Below the pieces are notes generated by a model, which worked only from the letters and a program-made list of their open reading frames with translations, had not been told where the DNA came from and made no database searches. From Salvator merianae (Eukaryota > Chordata > Lepidosauria > Squamata > Teiidae), in NCBI GenBank assembly GCA_003586115.2, contig QVOM02000126.1:57642943-57706942 (forward strand): a stretch of DNA of 64,000 bases, written 5' to 3'. Positions 23,769 through 33,379 of the stretch are shown here, piece by piece. Made by a program: the position numbers and the translations under genes. Numbering within the stretch: the stretch's first letter is position 1; every line of letters begins with the position of its first letter.

Positions 23769-23936
23769 TGACAGAGCAGTAGGAAGAACTCTGACAACTC
23801 ATTGTACCACTCTTTTTAGTGGCAATGCCACTGCCACGCCACCACTTCTTATGCAGACCAACCTGATTCACTGTCTTCCTGCTGGTGGTGGCACTGTACA
23901 GTGTTTCCCAGCCTCAACATTCATGAGGCCAGAAGC

Positions 23937-24433
23937 AGTCCAGTTCTGGGCACCCCAGTTTAAAAGGGACATTGACAAACTGGAAGAAGTTCAGAGAAGG
24001 GCGACCAAAATGGTGAGCGGTCTGCAAACCATGTCCTACGAGGAACGGTTAAAGGACCTAGGAATGTTTAGCCTGCAGAAGAGAAGACTGAGAGGAGATA
24101 TGATAGCTGTTTTCAAGTATCTGAAGGGCTGTCACAGTGCAGAAGGATTGGCCCTATTCTCAGTTGCGCAAGAAGGAAGGACTAGAAACAATGGGATGAA
24201 ACTTCAAGGGAGTAGATACAGGCTAGATATTAGGAAAAACTTTCTCACCGTAAGGGCAATCAGTCACTGGAACAGGTTGCCACAGGAGGTGGTGGGCTCT
24301 CCTTCGCTGGAGATCTTCAAGGAAAGGCTGGACAGATATCTGTCTAGGATGGTGTAGTGAATCCTGCATTGAGCAGGGGATTGGACTCGATGACCCTGGA
24401 GGTCCCTTCCAACTCTATGATTCTATGATTCAG
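23937..24433 (+). mobile_element. CR1-family LINE, 5'-truncated, young
   Basis: CR1 homology starts at GTCCAGTTCTGGGCACCCC and runs through the last 139 codons of the ORF, a stop (TAG near 24355), the UTR block GAATCCTGCATTGAGCAGGG and the 3' end CTATGATTCTATGATTC. The protein part is identical to the 10.3 kb copy at 132 of 139 positions by my count, so both come from one recently active subfamily. It ends only 35 bases before a family A MITE. Confidence 0.92.
23938..24357 (+). pseudogene. CR1 ORF2 C-terminal fragment
   Basis: The open frame enters CR1 at VQFWAPQFKRDIDKLEEVQR and ends in SLEIFKERLDRYLSRMV. It covers the region after the reverse-transcriptase palm and lacks the catalytic FADD. 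The codons before 23938 in the same frame are host sequence. Confidence 0.9.
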
Positions 24434-24468
24434 TGGCAGACATGCAAATCAGCAAAGCACTCTTCTGA

Positions 24469-24640
24469 GGCCCTTCCTGCACTGGACTTTATTCTGAAGT
24501 ATATCCTGGGAGAGGGGCTTGCTGTCTGCATTTAGTGAAAACTACAATGGGTGGAGCCTGCCATATTTTGCACTAGCATGTGGACAGCAGGCCCCTGTTC
24601 TGGGATATATTCCAGAGTAAGGCACAGTGCAGAAAGGGCC
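24469..24640. mobile_element. family A MITE
   Basis: The 172-bp element has left end GGCCCTTCCTGCACTGG and right end CAGTGCAGAAAGGGCC, with flanks TGA and TTA. The arms pair far inward: CTTTATTCTGAAGTATATCC pairs with GGGATATATTCCAGAGTAAG, so most of the element can fold back. Confidence 0.82.
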
Positions 24641-24649
24641 TTAATGCAC

Positions 24650-25470
24650 AGCAAGTTGAGCACTATGCTAATACTGTTCTTTTCACTACTGTGCGACTCT
24701 TGCCAGAAACTACTGTATTAAAAAATAATAATAATCCATGATTATGAAACTAATTAACAAGCAAAAACAAAAGCTAATGTTCCATTTCTAGCTGAGTCTG
24801 AAATCATTCCCAAACAAATTTGTGTAAACTCAAGGTTTTTGTATTTTCATTCTTCATAAACTCTCCCTTCCTGTTTTTTTTCCCTTTTTCCTGTCATGCA
24901 TATACACACACACACAGTTACACACATACAGAGCAGAGAAAGCTACTTGTGCTCCCACCACACCACCAGGAAAAGATGTCACTTCCCTCTACTCGGGTAT
25001 TAAACTAACTAGACCAGAAAATTGCAATTATGGTTCTCTTGAGGAGAATTTAACACTTGTGCTATAAAGCAGCAGGATCCAGCTCTTCCAGCCAAGAGAA
25101 GCTGCTGTGATGCCTCAAGATGTTTTGTGGCTCCCTGCTTGCTTGTTTACATATTTAAAGCATTTTATCTCACCTATCAGCCTCTCAAAGTGGCTTACAA
25201 AGCAAGCCCCTTAGACTTGCAGCATATAAGACTTGACACAAAAGAAAGAGATAAGGGGAGGGAGGAGGTTCAAAAAATGAGCTCAATCGTTATTCCTCTT
25301 TTTGTCAGTTGTAAGCACCAGAAGGAATATAAAATTACAAGGGAAAAAATGGTAACTAGGGCTGAAATCTGATGGTAGGCTGTGTTGACTGCTTCCAATT
25401 CTTCTTATGCATCTTTCTCCTTGTATGGATTTCAGTTACACAAAATGAACCACACAGACCTACTATAAGA
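24650..25470. other. unique sequence with a possible L2-like tail
   Basis: A (CA)n-rich stretch lies near 24903-24930. The block TTTAAAGCATTTTATCTCAC followed by CTCTCAAAGTGGCTTACAA (25153-25202) resembles a reverse-oriented LINE tail. No gene is seen. Confidence 0.35.
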
Positions 25471-25476
25471 CAGTAA

Positions 25477-26011
25477 GGACATTTTTGCACTTACCATGAC
25501 AGAACAGACTAATTAGTCTGTTCTACTGTGGTTACCATGACAGAACAGACTAATTAGTCTGTTCTACTGTGGTTATTTACCATGCAGTGTGGACACTGTT
25601 CACACTGCCTGGCCCTAATTGCTTACCTCAAGCAGGCTACCAACATTCATGGTGCAAATGCCAGTAGCCATGCCTGATGCTGACCATGGCAGCAGCCAAG
25701 AAGCATCCAGCCACTGCCATGGTGAGCAGCAGGGCCGTTCAGTGCACAAGCTCAATCAGGCAATTGCACAAGTGTGGTTGGTTTACCACACTGGCCTGGA
25801 TGCCACAAACCCATGTAAGTGTGAATGCACCTTATCGGGAGGTGACTATCATGTCTCAGTAAGGCTATGGAGCACAAATTTGTGCTCTGGAGGTAGGAGC
25901 GATCAGGAGCAGCAATATGCTGCTCCCAGCCACTTGGTCCTCTGTCTAGCACAGAAGCACTTGGCTAGCAAGCATGCTTGGCGCTTGCTAGCAACAAGTG
26001 CAAAAAGGCCC
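25477..26011. mobile_element. family C element (PIF/Harbinger-like), intact TAA duplication
   Basis: The 535-bp element has left end GGACATTTTTGCACTT, right end AAGTGCAAAAAGGCCC, and TAA on both sides (25474-25476 and 26012-26014). The interior word GGAGCACAAATTTGTGCTC near 25870 and the phrase GATCAGGAGCAGC recur in the other C copies (44368, 58771, 61141). The 131-codon frame inside is not a transposase. Confidence 0.85.
25491..25572. repeat. 41-bp perfect tandem duplication containing a 24-bp palindrome
   Basis: Units 25491-25531 and 25532-25572 are identical. Each contains a perfect palindrome whose left half is AGAACAGACTAA (25500-25523 in the first unit, 25541-25564 in the second). It sits just inside the left terminal repeat of the family C element. 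Confidence 0.95.
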
Positions 26012-26046
26012 TAACTAATGTAGAACCAATCCAGTATTTCAATCAA

Positions 26047-26114
26047 GGGCCCTTTCTGCCCTTGATTATATCCTGGAATAGGAGCCTGCCATCTGCCTGC
26101 TCGTGCAGACTATG
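26047..26114. mobile_element. family A MITE, left half only
   Basis: GGGCCCTTTCTGCCCTTGAT is followed by the family words TATATCCTGGAATAGGAGCC and TCGTGCAGACTATGG. Homology stops and an L2-like tail follows directly. Confidence 0.65.
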
Positions 26115-26117
26115 GGA

Positions 26118-26168
26118 GGCTTTTTAATGGTTTAGGGCAGGATTAAAATGCAAATAAATAAATAAACA
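26118..26168 (+). mobile_element. L2-like 3' terminus
   Basis: GGTTTAGGGCAGGATTAAAA followed by TGCAAATAAATAAATAAAC. Confidence 0.5.
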
Positions 26169-26169
26169 T

Positions 26170-27100
26170 TATCTCTAACAATACCATCCCCCAGGTATCA
26201 TTTCCTTTTACTATCTGCTTTCCACCCCATCAGTGCCAGAAGATACTACATACCACTAAATTTAAAACCAGGATATTTCCCCCACCCCTGGTTTCCCCTG
26301 CTTCTATGGCTCCTAGGCATTTAATCTAGACTGTCTCATGAAACTGCCTGCATTTAATCCCTTCAGTAAATGAATGTCTTTTGTGTTTATGCTGTTGTAT
26401 TTCATGGAATGTGGGTACCAGTGAATTGGCCCTTGAAATGCCCAAAGTTCATTGTATCAATGTGTAGTAAATGGTCCAGCCATTTTCTCTTCCCCTTCAC
26501 ACATCCTTGCTAATTTGATTAAACATGGTAAACAGCATGAAATATCTGCTCTGTGAAAAGGTTAAGGAGTACATGCCTAAATATGTCCTTAATTTTTATC
26601 TATGTCAAATTTTCAAGCTGTTCTAATGAAAATATTTATAATGCTTTCTGTAAAAATTTAATCCAATCTCCTTCCTGATGGATGAACTCTTGCTTCAAAA
26701 AAGATACACACAGCCATATTAACCTACTTAAATGTAGCACAGATCCCAGGAAAGCAAAATCACAACTATATAGAGAAAACGAAATCTTGTCCATTTATTC
26801 TGCATATTTTCTAGTTGTATGCTGTGTGTATTTACTTTCAGGAGATTTTAAGTTAAAACTGTTATGGCCTTTCATTCATTCATTTCACTCCATACCACCT
26901 TTCCAAACCAGAAGAATGCTCAAGTTGTTCTACAACAAGGAAACAAAATGCAATTACACTACAGACTATACAATAAATAATTATAAGATTTCAATCAAGA
27001 TAAAATGCAAAGAAATACATTTAATTAAATACTAAGAGGAGGCAGAAATAGCTGTTCCTCCTGTGCAAAGCTCCTGTCAAAATCTGTAATCTTGGGTCAG
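26170..27100. other. unique AT-rich sequence
   Basis: The 117-codon plus frame at 26682-27035 is AT-driven and motif-free. No element was recognised with confidence. Confidence 0.35.
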
Positions 27101-27108
27101 AAGACTTA

Positions 27109-27319
27109 GATTGTATCCACAAAATAAAAGTGGCTCAAAGGTGGCCTAAAGGCATAGCATGTGGATACTAGAGTCCCCATTCTGCCTCTAATCTACATTA
27201 AAAACAAGAAAATGACTTTGGATTATGGATTTGAAATGGAATGGGAAGACTAGCATATAGATGCTACAGCTCTATTCCACTTTTGAGCATCCCTTTTTTT
27301 TTACTGTCTGGATGCAGTC
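27109..27319. mobile_element. family E fold-back MITE, intact TTA duplication
   Basis: The 211-bp element has left end GATTGTATCCACAAAATAAA and right end ACTGTCTGGATGCAGTC. TTA is duplicated at 27106-27108 and 27320-27322. Complementarity extends about 90 bases inward: AGTGGCTCAAAGGTGG pairs loosely with CCACTTTTGAGCATCC. A second copy is at 59381. Confidence 0.82.
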
Positions 27320-27322
27320 TTA

Positions 27323-27909
27323 GGTTGTTTCCTCACTGGCTGAGACCATTCTATGCTAAAGCAGGCACCTGTCCTGGGATAGATATCCCATCCAAGAATA
27401 CCTGCATCCCAGACAGCTTGGCCCAACCCAACCTTCAAAGTCCTTTGGGGGCATTTTTGTGGCATGTCCTGGAGAGGCACACTTCCAATGTTGTTTCCTT
27501 GTGCACTATTGAAAAGTGGGAGTGTCCAGTATATTGGGCCACAAGGCATGTTTGTTGTCTGGTATACCAACAGTAGTATACTTGTGGACTATTTAAAAAA
27601 CAAAAACAAAAACCTTTATTTTTATTGGAGTTAAGGAGGAGGAGTAGTTGGTTTTTGTACCCTGCTTTTCTCACCTGGAGGGACTCAAAGCAGGTGGCAA
27701 ACCTTCTGTTCTTCTCCCCACAACAGACACCTTGTGAGGTGGGTGGGGCTGTGAGAACTCAGATCAGAGCTGTGAAGAGCCCAAGGTCACCCAGCTGGCT
27801 TCATGCAGAGTGCAGACTCTAAATGGGACAGTTCCAGATAAGAGTCTGGCATGCTAACCACAAGGCCAAACTGGCTCACATTCCCATTCTGGAAAGTGTG
27901 AAAAGGCCC
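27323..27909. mobile_element. family H element carrying a SINE insertion
   Basis: The left end GGTTGTTTCCTCACTGG starts immediately after the TTA that closes the E element. The right end is TTCTGGAAAGTGTGAAAAGG followed by CCC. The interior has the H words GTCCAGTATATTGGG and GGTATACCAACAG near 27527-27575. A 250-bp SINE (27632-27879) interrupts it, so without the SINE the element would be about 330 bp. Confidence 0.6.
27632..27879 (-). mobile_element. tRNA-derived SINE, squamate type
   Basis: Read on the minus strand it starts GAGCCAGTTTGGCCTTGTGG then TTAGCATGCCAGACTC, a tRNA-like head with an A-box-like TGTGGTTAGCATGC at 27852-27866; the B box is degenerate. The body, read forward, has CACAACAGACACCTTGTGAG, GTGGGTGGGGCTG and CCAAGGTCACCCAGCTGG. 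This layout is widespread in lizard genomes, from memory of the family rather than a search. Confidence 0.75.
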
Positions 27910-27999
27910 TGACTAAGACCCCTTAGCAAGGATTCTTAACAGAATCAAATAACAACTAACACCGCAACAAACATTAGACCTACAACCAGGCACTGAGTT

Positions 28000-29740
28000 T
28001 ACTAAATTCCTGTCATCCAGATTGTGTCTAAAGAATGCTCATTCTCGATTTGCTTACCTGTCTAATGTGCCTGCACCAAACCAGTCAAACAAATGACAAC
28101 ATTAAGGAGTAGGATAAAATTGGTGGTGGAATGTTCCAAATGGTTGAACGTGGCACACACACATACACACGCAGGCACACACATACACATATTCAACTTC
28201 AGCAAAGGGCATCTATCTCATGGTACCCAAAGATGATAAGTGGACTGGTAAGCGGACTGAAAATAAATTTAATAGAGCTATATGTGGCCTTTGAATTGAC
28301 ATGCAGATACAGAACCTAAGGAAATTTTCCCCCTCCCCCAGTGGTAGATGAAGTGCCACAGGCCTTCTTAAAGAGAGAGGAAGGCAGAGACACCTCCCTG
28401 CTTACCAGGACAGATTTCTTTCTTTGTAGAATGTCTTAATCCATGTATTATTTTTGATGTAGTATGTTATTAACATCAGTCCATTAAGACATCAGAAGTC
28501 ATTTAATAAGACACCATCAAGCCTATATCATGCATTTTTGCTTTCTAAGGATGCATTCACATCTACAGCACTGACCACCCTCAGGAAGCTTTGCAAGCAT
28601 GATAGTCAAGCATTCAGGGTACCTGCCTGCATAGATGACTCTGAGAAGGGCACTGAGAGGCCTTCTAGCATGTTGCTCATTAAAAAATCTCTGACGGCAC
28701 CTTCCTGTCATTCTGCATGCTGCAGAAGTACCCCTAACAGAGCCTGTACTATGCAAGTGTCACATCAGTGCCAGGAGCCCCCTCACCTTTGGAGCTGACA
28801 ACTCAGCTCTGAAGACTGAGACAACTGAGGCACGTACCGTTTGGCCAGCACATGCCCCGTGTTGGTCGTGGAAGAAAACAAGATACAGAGTGAAGACAAA
28901 TGCTTGCCCCAGGAACCTGTGCAGATTTCTGAAAGTGCACATATAATAATTGATGTCCTAAGATGACATCACAAAATGGAGGAAGACATCATTTATATCT
29001 TTAAATGGAGGATAACATTGTTTATATCATTAGTTAGACAATTTTCATGTGAAACTCATTTCCAGGAATTCAGCTAGTAGTCAGATTTTCTTTCCTAATC
29101 CTTTCCTCTGAATTGGCTTATTATGGCAAGTTTGGGATATGGCCTGCATTTACTACATTCTTAGCTAATGTAGAGAGTACATTCCTAAGCTGATATATGC
29201 CATGTGTTGGACCTTACTTGAAATACATAATCCTGTTTTCTCCACATGCATTTATTGGACAATTAGTTCATGGCATCTGAAGCACAGTTCTATACATGTT
29301 TACTAGTAGGTCTGATGCTACTAGAACTTGCCTGTTGCTGTTTGGCAAATCTCACTTCAGAGCACTAGCACCCCAGGTAACATTTTAAAATTATAATTGT
29401 CTCATTACAACAAAAAACACCTTTTACTAGGAAAAGTACATACTTAAGTTGATTTGTCATATGTTATCATTTTGCTCCATTGCAATATGTTTACCACATG
29501 CTAAATTATTCTTATTCATTTTTGCTATCTTTAATTGCTGCTCATAGATCAAAATATTTCTTCAATTGAGTGTTTCTCTTTCATTTTTCAGTCGTGCATG
29601 TTTGTAGATTTTGGCATATGGTTCTTATTCCACATTACAAAAGAGATTTCATGCAGAGCTACAGGATCTATGTAGAGCATAGTAGGAGGGATTCCTCAAA
29701 TGTTGGGCTAAACTGAGAAAATTCATCTGCATGAAATACC
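28000..29740. other. unique sequence with one unpaired MITE-like end
   Basis: A (CA)n-rich patch lies at 28147-28190. TAA followed by GGATGCATTCACATCT at 28549 looks like a B/E-type left end, but no right end was found. The remainder to 29.7 kb is AT-rich with no recognisable element or exon. Confidence 0.35.
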
Positions 29741-29744
29741 TGGA

Positions 29745-30018
29745 AGTGCACCATGCCACGATGGCACATCCGTGGCCCTCTTTTTCAGATCATGCACATG
29801 CGTGGTGGTCAGGACTGCAAATGCAGCTCTGCCTCCAAAGGTAAGTGATCTTGCTATTTTGGGGAAACCCACCATCAGAGTCAGGTTTTCCAGAAATAGG
29901 GAATCACACATTTTAGGGGGGATATAGCATACTATGGTGGGGTTGCCACAGATAGGTTTAGCTATCCCACCATAGCAATGCCAAAATGGTTCTATATTTC
30001 CACTGTCTGGATGCAGCC
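29745..30018 (-). mobile_element. family B element (PIF/Harbinger-like)
   Basis: The right end CACTGTCTGGATGCAGCC is followed by TTA (30019-30021). The interior follows the B order: AAGGTAAGTGATCTTGC, TATTTTGGGGAAACC, GGTTTTCCAGAAATAGG, GGTTGCCACAGATAGG, CTATCCCACCATAGCAATGCC. The left boundary is not clear. Confidence 0.6.
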
Positions 30019-30024
30019 TTAGAA

Positions 30025-31065
30025 CTTGAAGACATTTCTCCTCCTCCTTCAAGAAGTTTGATTTTTAGTATTCTGTAGTCATTCTTTGGTTGCTAGAAAG
30101 TTCTTTTTTATGTAAATGCTGTCTTAGCTTCTGTGAAGTTGGGCACCTAAACAGAATTTTCAAAGCATCCAGTGAACCACTAGCATATCATATGTAACAT
30201 ATATTTAAATACAGTAGTATTCAACAGCATTCAGTAGTTCATATGTGGCAAAAGTAATTTTTTTCTTTAGCCACATTTTATGCCAATGCGTGTTTGACGG
30301 AAGTGTTGATATTTGCAGCCTGCCAGAATCAAAACTATCAAAGGATGCCAGCAGTTCTTGGTCTTTTGAATTGCAGTTTTTTAGTTAAATAGTTCACATG
30401 CAAAATACATGCAAAGTTTGCTTCAACATTTCTAATTTTAAAATATAAAATTAAAAAAATGGAATATTTACTAAGGATGCAGCTACACTTAGATGGGTTA
30501 GATTCTCCTTAAAAAAAATAGTGGCAGCACATATGCTAAAACTGGAATGATAAAGAGTAGATTAACAAAATGGAATGGAATGGAATGGAATGCAGTATCC
30601 TTTCTCTGTGCTTGTTTTCCTTGTCTTCATTTTCAAGGGAAACCCACATTAAATGTGGCCAACTGCTGTTTGCAATGCAGCCAATATATTGTTGCAAAAT
30701 TGGTCTTTACTGATGGTGTGTGATTAACTGATGGAGTTGTGGACTTGGTCTGCTGTGACTTGCTGGCCAACTTGCATGGCCCAAAAAGCAATGCCACCTT
30801 CCCTACTAATCAGTGTGTTTAGTCCTTCCCCAGTAGCATGGCATTATTATTAATTTGATCATTATTTTCTCTTAAAACAGATCCTTGGAACACTGAGTAC
30901 TGGAAGGAATGAAAGTGGAATTCTGATTGAAATGGATTCAAGAACCTAGGTTTATTACTGCACAAACTATAATCTGAAGTAGTGGTAAGCAGACAAGTGA
31001 AGACAATATTCTCAGAATAAAAGAAGGCAAATGGAAATGAAATCAAAATATTTTTTTCCCCCTTA
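30025..31065. other. unique AT-rich sequence with a short GGAAT tract
   Basis: TGGAATGGAATGGAATGG...ATG at 30571-30592 is a four-unit GGAAT pentamer run. Nothing else was recognised. Confidence 0.4.
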
Positions 31066-31073
31066 AGTAGAGA

Positions 31074-31329
31074 GGCCCTTTATGGACTAGGCCTTATTCT
31101 GTATTATATTCTGGAATAGGAGCCTGCCATCCACATGATAGTACAGACTATGGCAGGCCCTAAGCCTCTGTACGTATAAAGAGACAAAGTTGTAAAAAAA
31201 TGAAGTCAGAATCTGAGTCCGTGGCCCTTTATCAGATATTAGGGGGCTGCTGTAGTCTACACTAACATGCAGATGGCAGGCTCCCATTCCAAAATATGAT
31301 CTAGAAAAAAGTCCAGTGCAGTAAGGGCC
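31074..31329. mobile_element. family A MITE, long form
   Basis: The 256-bp element has left end GGCCCTTTATGGACTAGGCC, right end GTCCAGTGCAGTAAGGGCC, and flanks AGA and ATA. Both arms carry the family block TATATTCTGGAATAGGAGCC with TGCCATCCACATGATAG, inverted on the right as GCAGATGGCAGGCTCCCATT. An extra ~75-bp central segment is absent from the shorter copies. Confidence 0.78.
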
Positions 31330-31397
31330 ATAGACTCAGATGATATACTAGAGGCTGATTGCAAACTAGTTACAATGTTTCTAAACCCTCCTTATAG

Positions 31398-31647
31398 CAG
31401 AGGCATAGCTAAAAGTTTTGCCACCTGGGGCAAAGTGGCAGCAGAGGAGCACGAGAGAGGGTGCCCTGCCCTGCAGCCTCCTCCCCCTGCTGACGCCCCA
31501 ATGACCGGCGGGTGGGCGTGGCGCTCTCCTTCGCTCTCGTGCTCGCTCTCCGACGCACCGGGCTGGCAGAAAAGGACCTGGCTGCATGGGGCGCCCGGCA
31601 CAACGCGCCACCCGGGGTGACCTGCCCCCCCACTCCCCACGCCACTG
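31398..31647. mobile_element. GC-rich hAT-like MITE with 8-bp target duplication
   Basis: The 250-bp element has left end CAGAGGCATAGC and right end CACGCCACTG, i.e. hAT-type CAG...CTG termini. It is flanked by CCTTATAG (31390-31397) and CCTTACAG (31648-31655), an 8-bp duplication with one mismatch as expected for hAT. The interior is rich in CG dinucleotides. Frames of 78-100 codons on the minus strand follow from the base composition. Confidence 0.78.
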
Positions 31648-31996
31648 CCTTACAGTCTTAGTATGGTAGGAAATGAAGAGCACAGAAATATGGAACCATA
31701 ATAAGCCTTTAAGGAATGCTTAGAAACATTGTAGCTAGTTTGCCTGTATTAAATTGAGGCTTGCTTTTTCTTCCTTAGAAAAATCCAAATGTCTGGATAA
31801 ATGGAGCTTTGTGTTTAAACAAACAAACATACATTCATAAACTCTGAATATTCATATATGTAGGTCTTTGCTTTAGAAAAATCCAGATACCTGTATAGGG
31901 TGGATCTTCCTATATATAAATATCCAGGTGCCTGGATTTTTTTTTTTTTTTATTTTTGAAAGAATTACTAGTTAAAACAGTAAAGCTTGCTGTGGA

Positions 31997-32024
31997 AAAA
32001 AAAAGAGAGAGAGAGAGAGAAGGA
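31997..32024. repeat. (GA)n tract
   Basis: A8 followed by about ten GA units. Confidence 0.85.
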
Positions 32025-32134
32025 AGAATGAAAACTGCAGTGGGGAATGCCCTAACAAGAACAAAGGATTGGGGATGGATGGGGAACAGTGTGGTAGCAA
32101 TGGTAATCCCTCCCTCCTCTTTTTTTAAAGGCAA

Positions 32135-32450
32135 ACATAAGAACATAAGAGGACCCCTGCTGCAGCATCCTGTCTCACACAGTGGCCTATCAATTGCTTC
32201 TGGGCATTCTCAAGCAAAAGATGAAGGCAAAAACTTAACCTGCTCCCAATTGGCTTTAGAGGCATCCTGCCTCACTCTCCAATCTGGAGGCAGTACTTAG
32301 GCATTAATTCTGGTAGCCACTGGTGTACCTGTCCTCCATGAATTTGTCTAACCATTTCTTAAAGCTATGCAGGCTAGTTGCTGCCACCACCTCTTCTGGT
32401 AGTAAATTCCATAGACCAATCACTCTCTCGTAGACTGGGCCTGCAGAAAA
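32135..32450 (-). mobile_element. CR1-like LINE 3' region
   Basis: Starts with ACATAAGAACATAAGAGG, the reverse complement of the repeated 3' end of this CR1 group, then CAGCATCCTGTCTCACACAG, TTCTGGGCATTCTCAAGC, TCCTCCATGAATTTGTCTAA. On the minus strand the coding remnant reads WNLLPEEVVAATSLHSFKKW and LDKFMEDRY, the last residues of an ORF2-like protein. Confidence 0.8.
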
Positions 32451-32459
32451 ACATACAAG

Positions 32460-33240
32460 TACTTGCATCCATGAGCAACACAAAGAAAATACAAGCAAGG
32501 AAAGTCCTTGGAGTGGCTGTACTGGCAGGGTTGTGGTGGATGGAAAAAGTCCAGCTCCATGAGCTTGGGAGGGATAAAAGCCCTTGCTTGACATGGCATG
32601 TTCAGCTGATACACCAGCAGTACCTCAGCCCCTCTTCTCCCTCTTTTCTGAGGGCAAATATTGCTCAATAAGGTGCAAGTATTTGTGTACCTGAATTTAC
32701 GTCAAGTTAGGTTTTGTTTTGTTTTTTTAAGAAGATGAGCTTTGCACATCTTCTTAGAAGTCACAGAAAGATTGCAGGTCACAGTCTACCTGCCATGTCC
32801 AATGTGGGCTGTTGGAAAAATACATTTTTGGAGTGTCCCAAACCACTCTTTTGTCAGCACACATTATTGTGCCCCAAACCCAGGACAGCTGCAAATTTCA
32901 TGTGAAAGCATGAGGACACCACTCTGAAAATTCATGTCCTTATGGCTTCTTTTGCAATGTATGGAAAGACACTCTGGGTCCAATATTTGCACATATCTGT
33001 TGTTGCTGCTGCTACTTACTAATCATTGTGAAACATCTCTAGGCTCACTTCATTTTCTTGTGGGTTTCCACTTCCAAATTCATTGATCTAATGGAAGATT
33101 GATAAAAGAAAACATGGACGGGTTAGGCGAATGCTGCATGTCTTCAGAAAAATATTCAACAAATGGAATATAATAAATAAATAATTACTAAAAATTGAAT
33201 GCTCCATTTTCCTCCCTTTGGCTGCAACACAAAAATATAT
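32460..33240. other. unique sequence, no gene seen
   Basis: Frames of 82-97 codons on opposite strands at 32378-32671 extend out of the CR1 remnant and have no independent support. Confidence 0.35.
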
Positions 33241-33249
33241 ATGCAAGAA

Positions 33250-33375
33250 TGTTCAGGCGTTCAGTCATGATGGTCTCTTTGTGACCCCATGGACTACAGC
33301 AGGCCAGACTCTTCAGTCTCTTACTGTCGCCTGGAGTTTGCCCAAACTCATGTCCACTGCTTCCATCTGATCCTC
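33250..33375 (+). mobile_element. BovB-like LINE 3' fragment
   Basis: CGTTCAGTCATGATGGTCTC, then TTTGTGACCCCATGGACTAC, AGCAGGCCAGACTCTTCAG, GGAGTTTGCCCAAACTCATG. This order matches the 3' region of BovB retrotransposons, the RTE-type LINE shared by ruminants and squamates. The fragment is about 125 bp and lacks coding sequence. Confidence 0.75.
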
Positions 33376-33379
33376 TGCT

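Noticed and set aside
30571..30592. GGAAT pentamer run as pericentromeric satellite
   Set aside because: Only four units; no extended array.
31398..31647. CpG-island promoter
   Set aside because: The CpG-rich stretch is exactly delimited by hAT-like ends and a target duplication, so the composition comes from the transposon.
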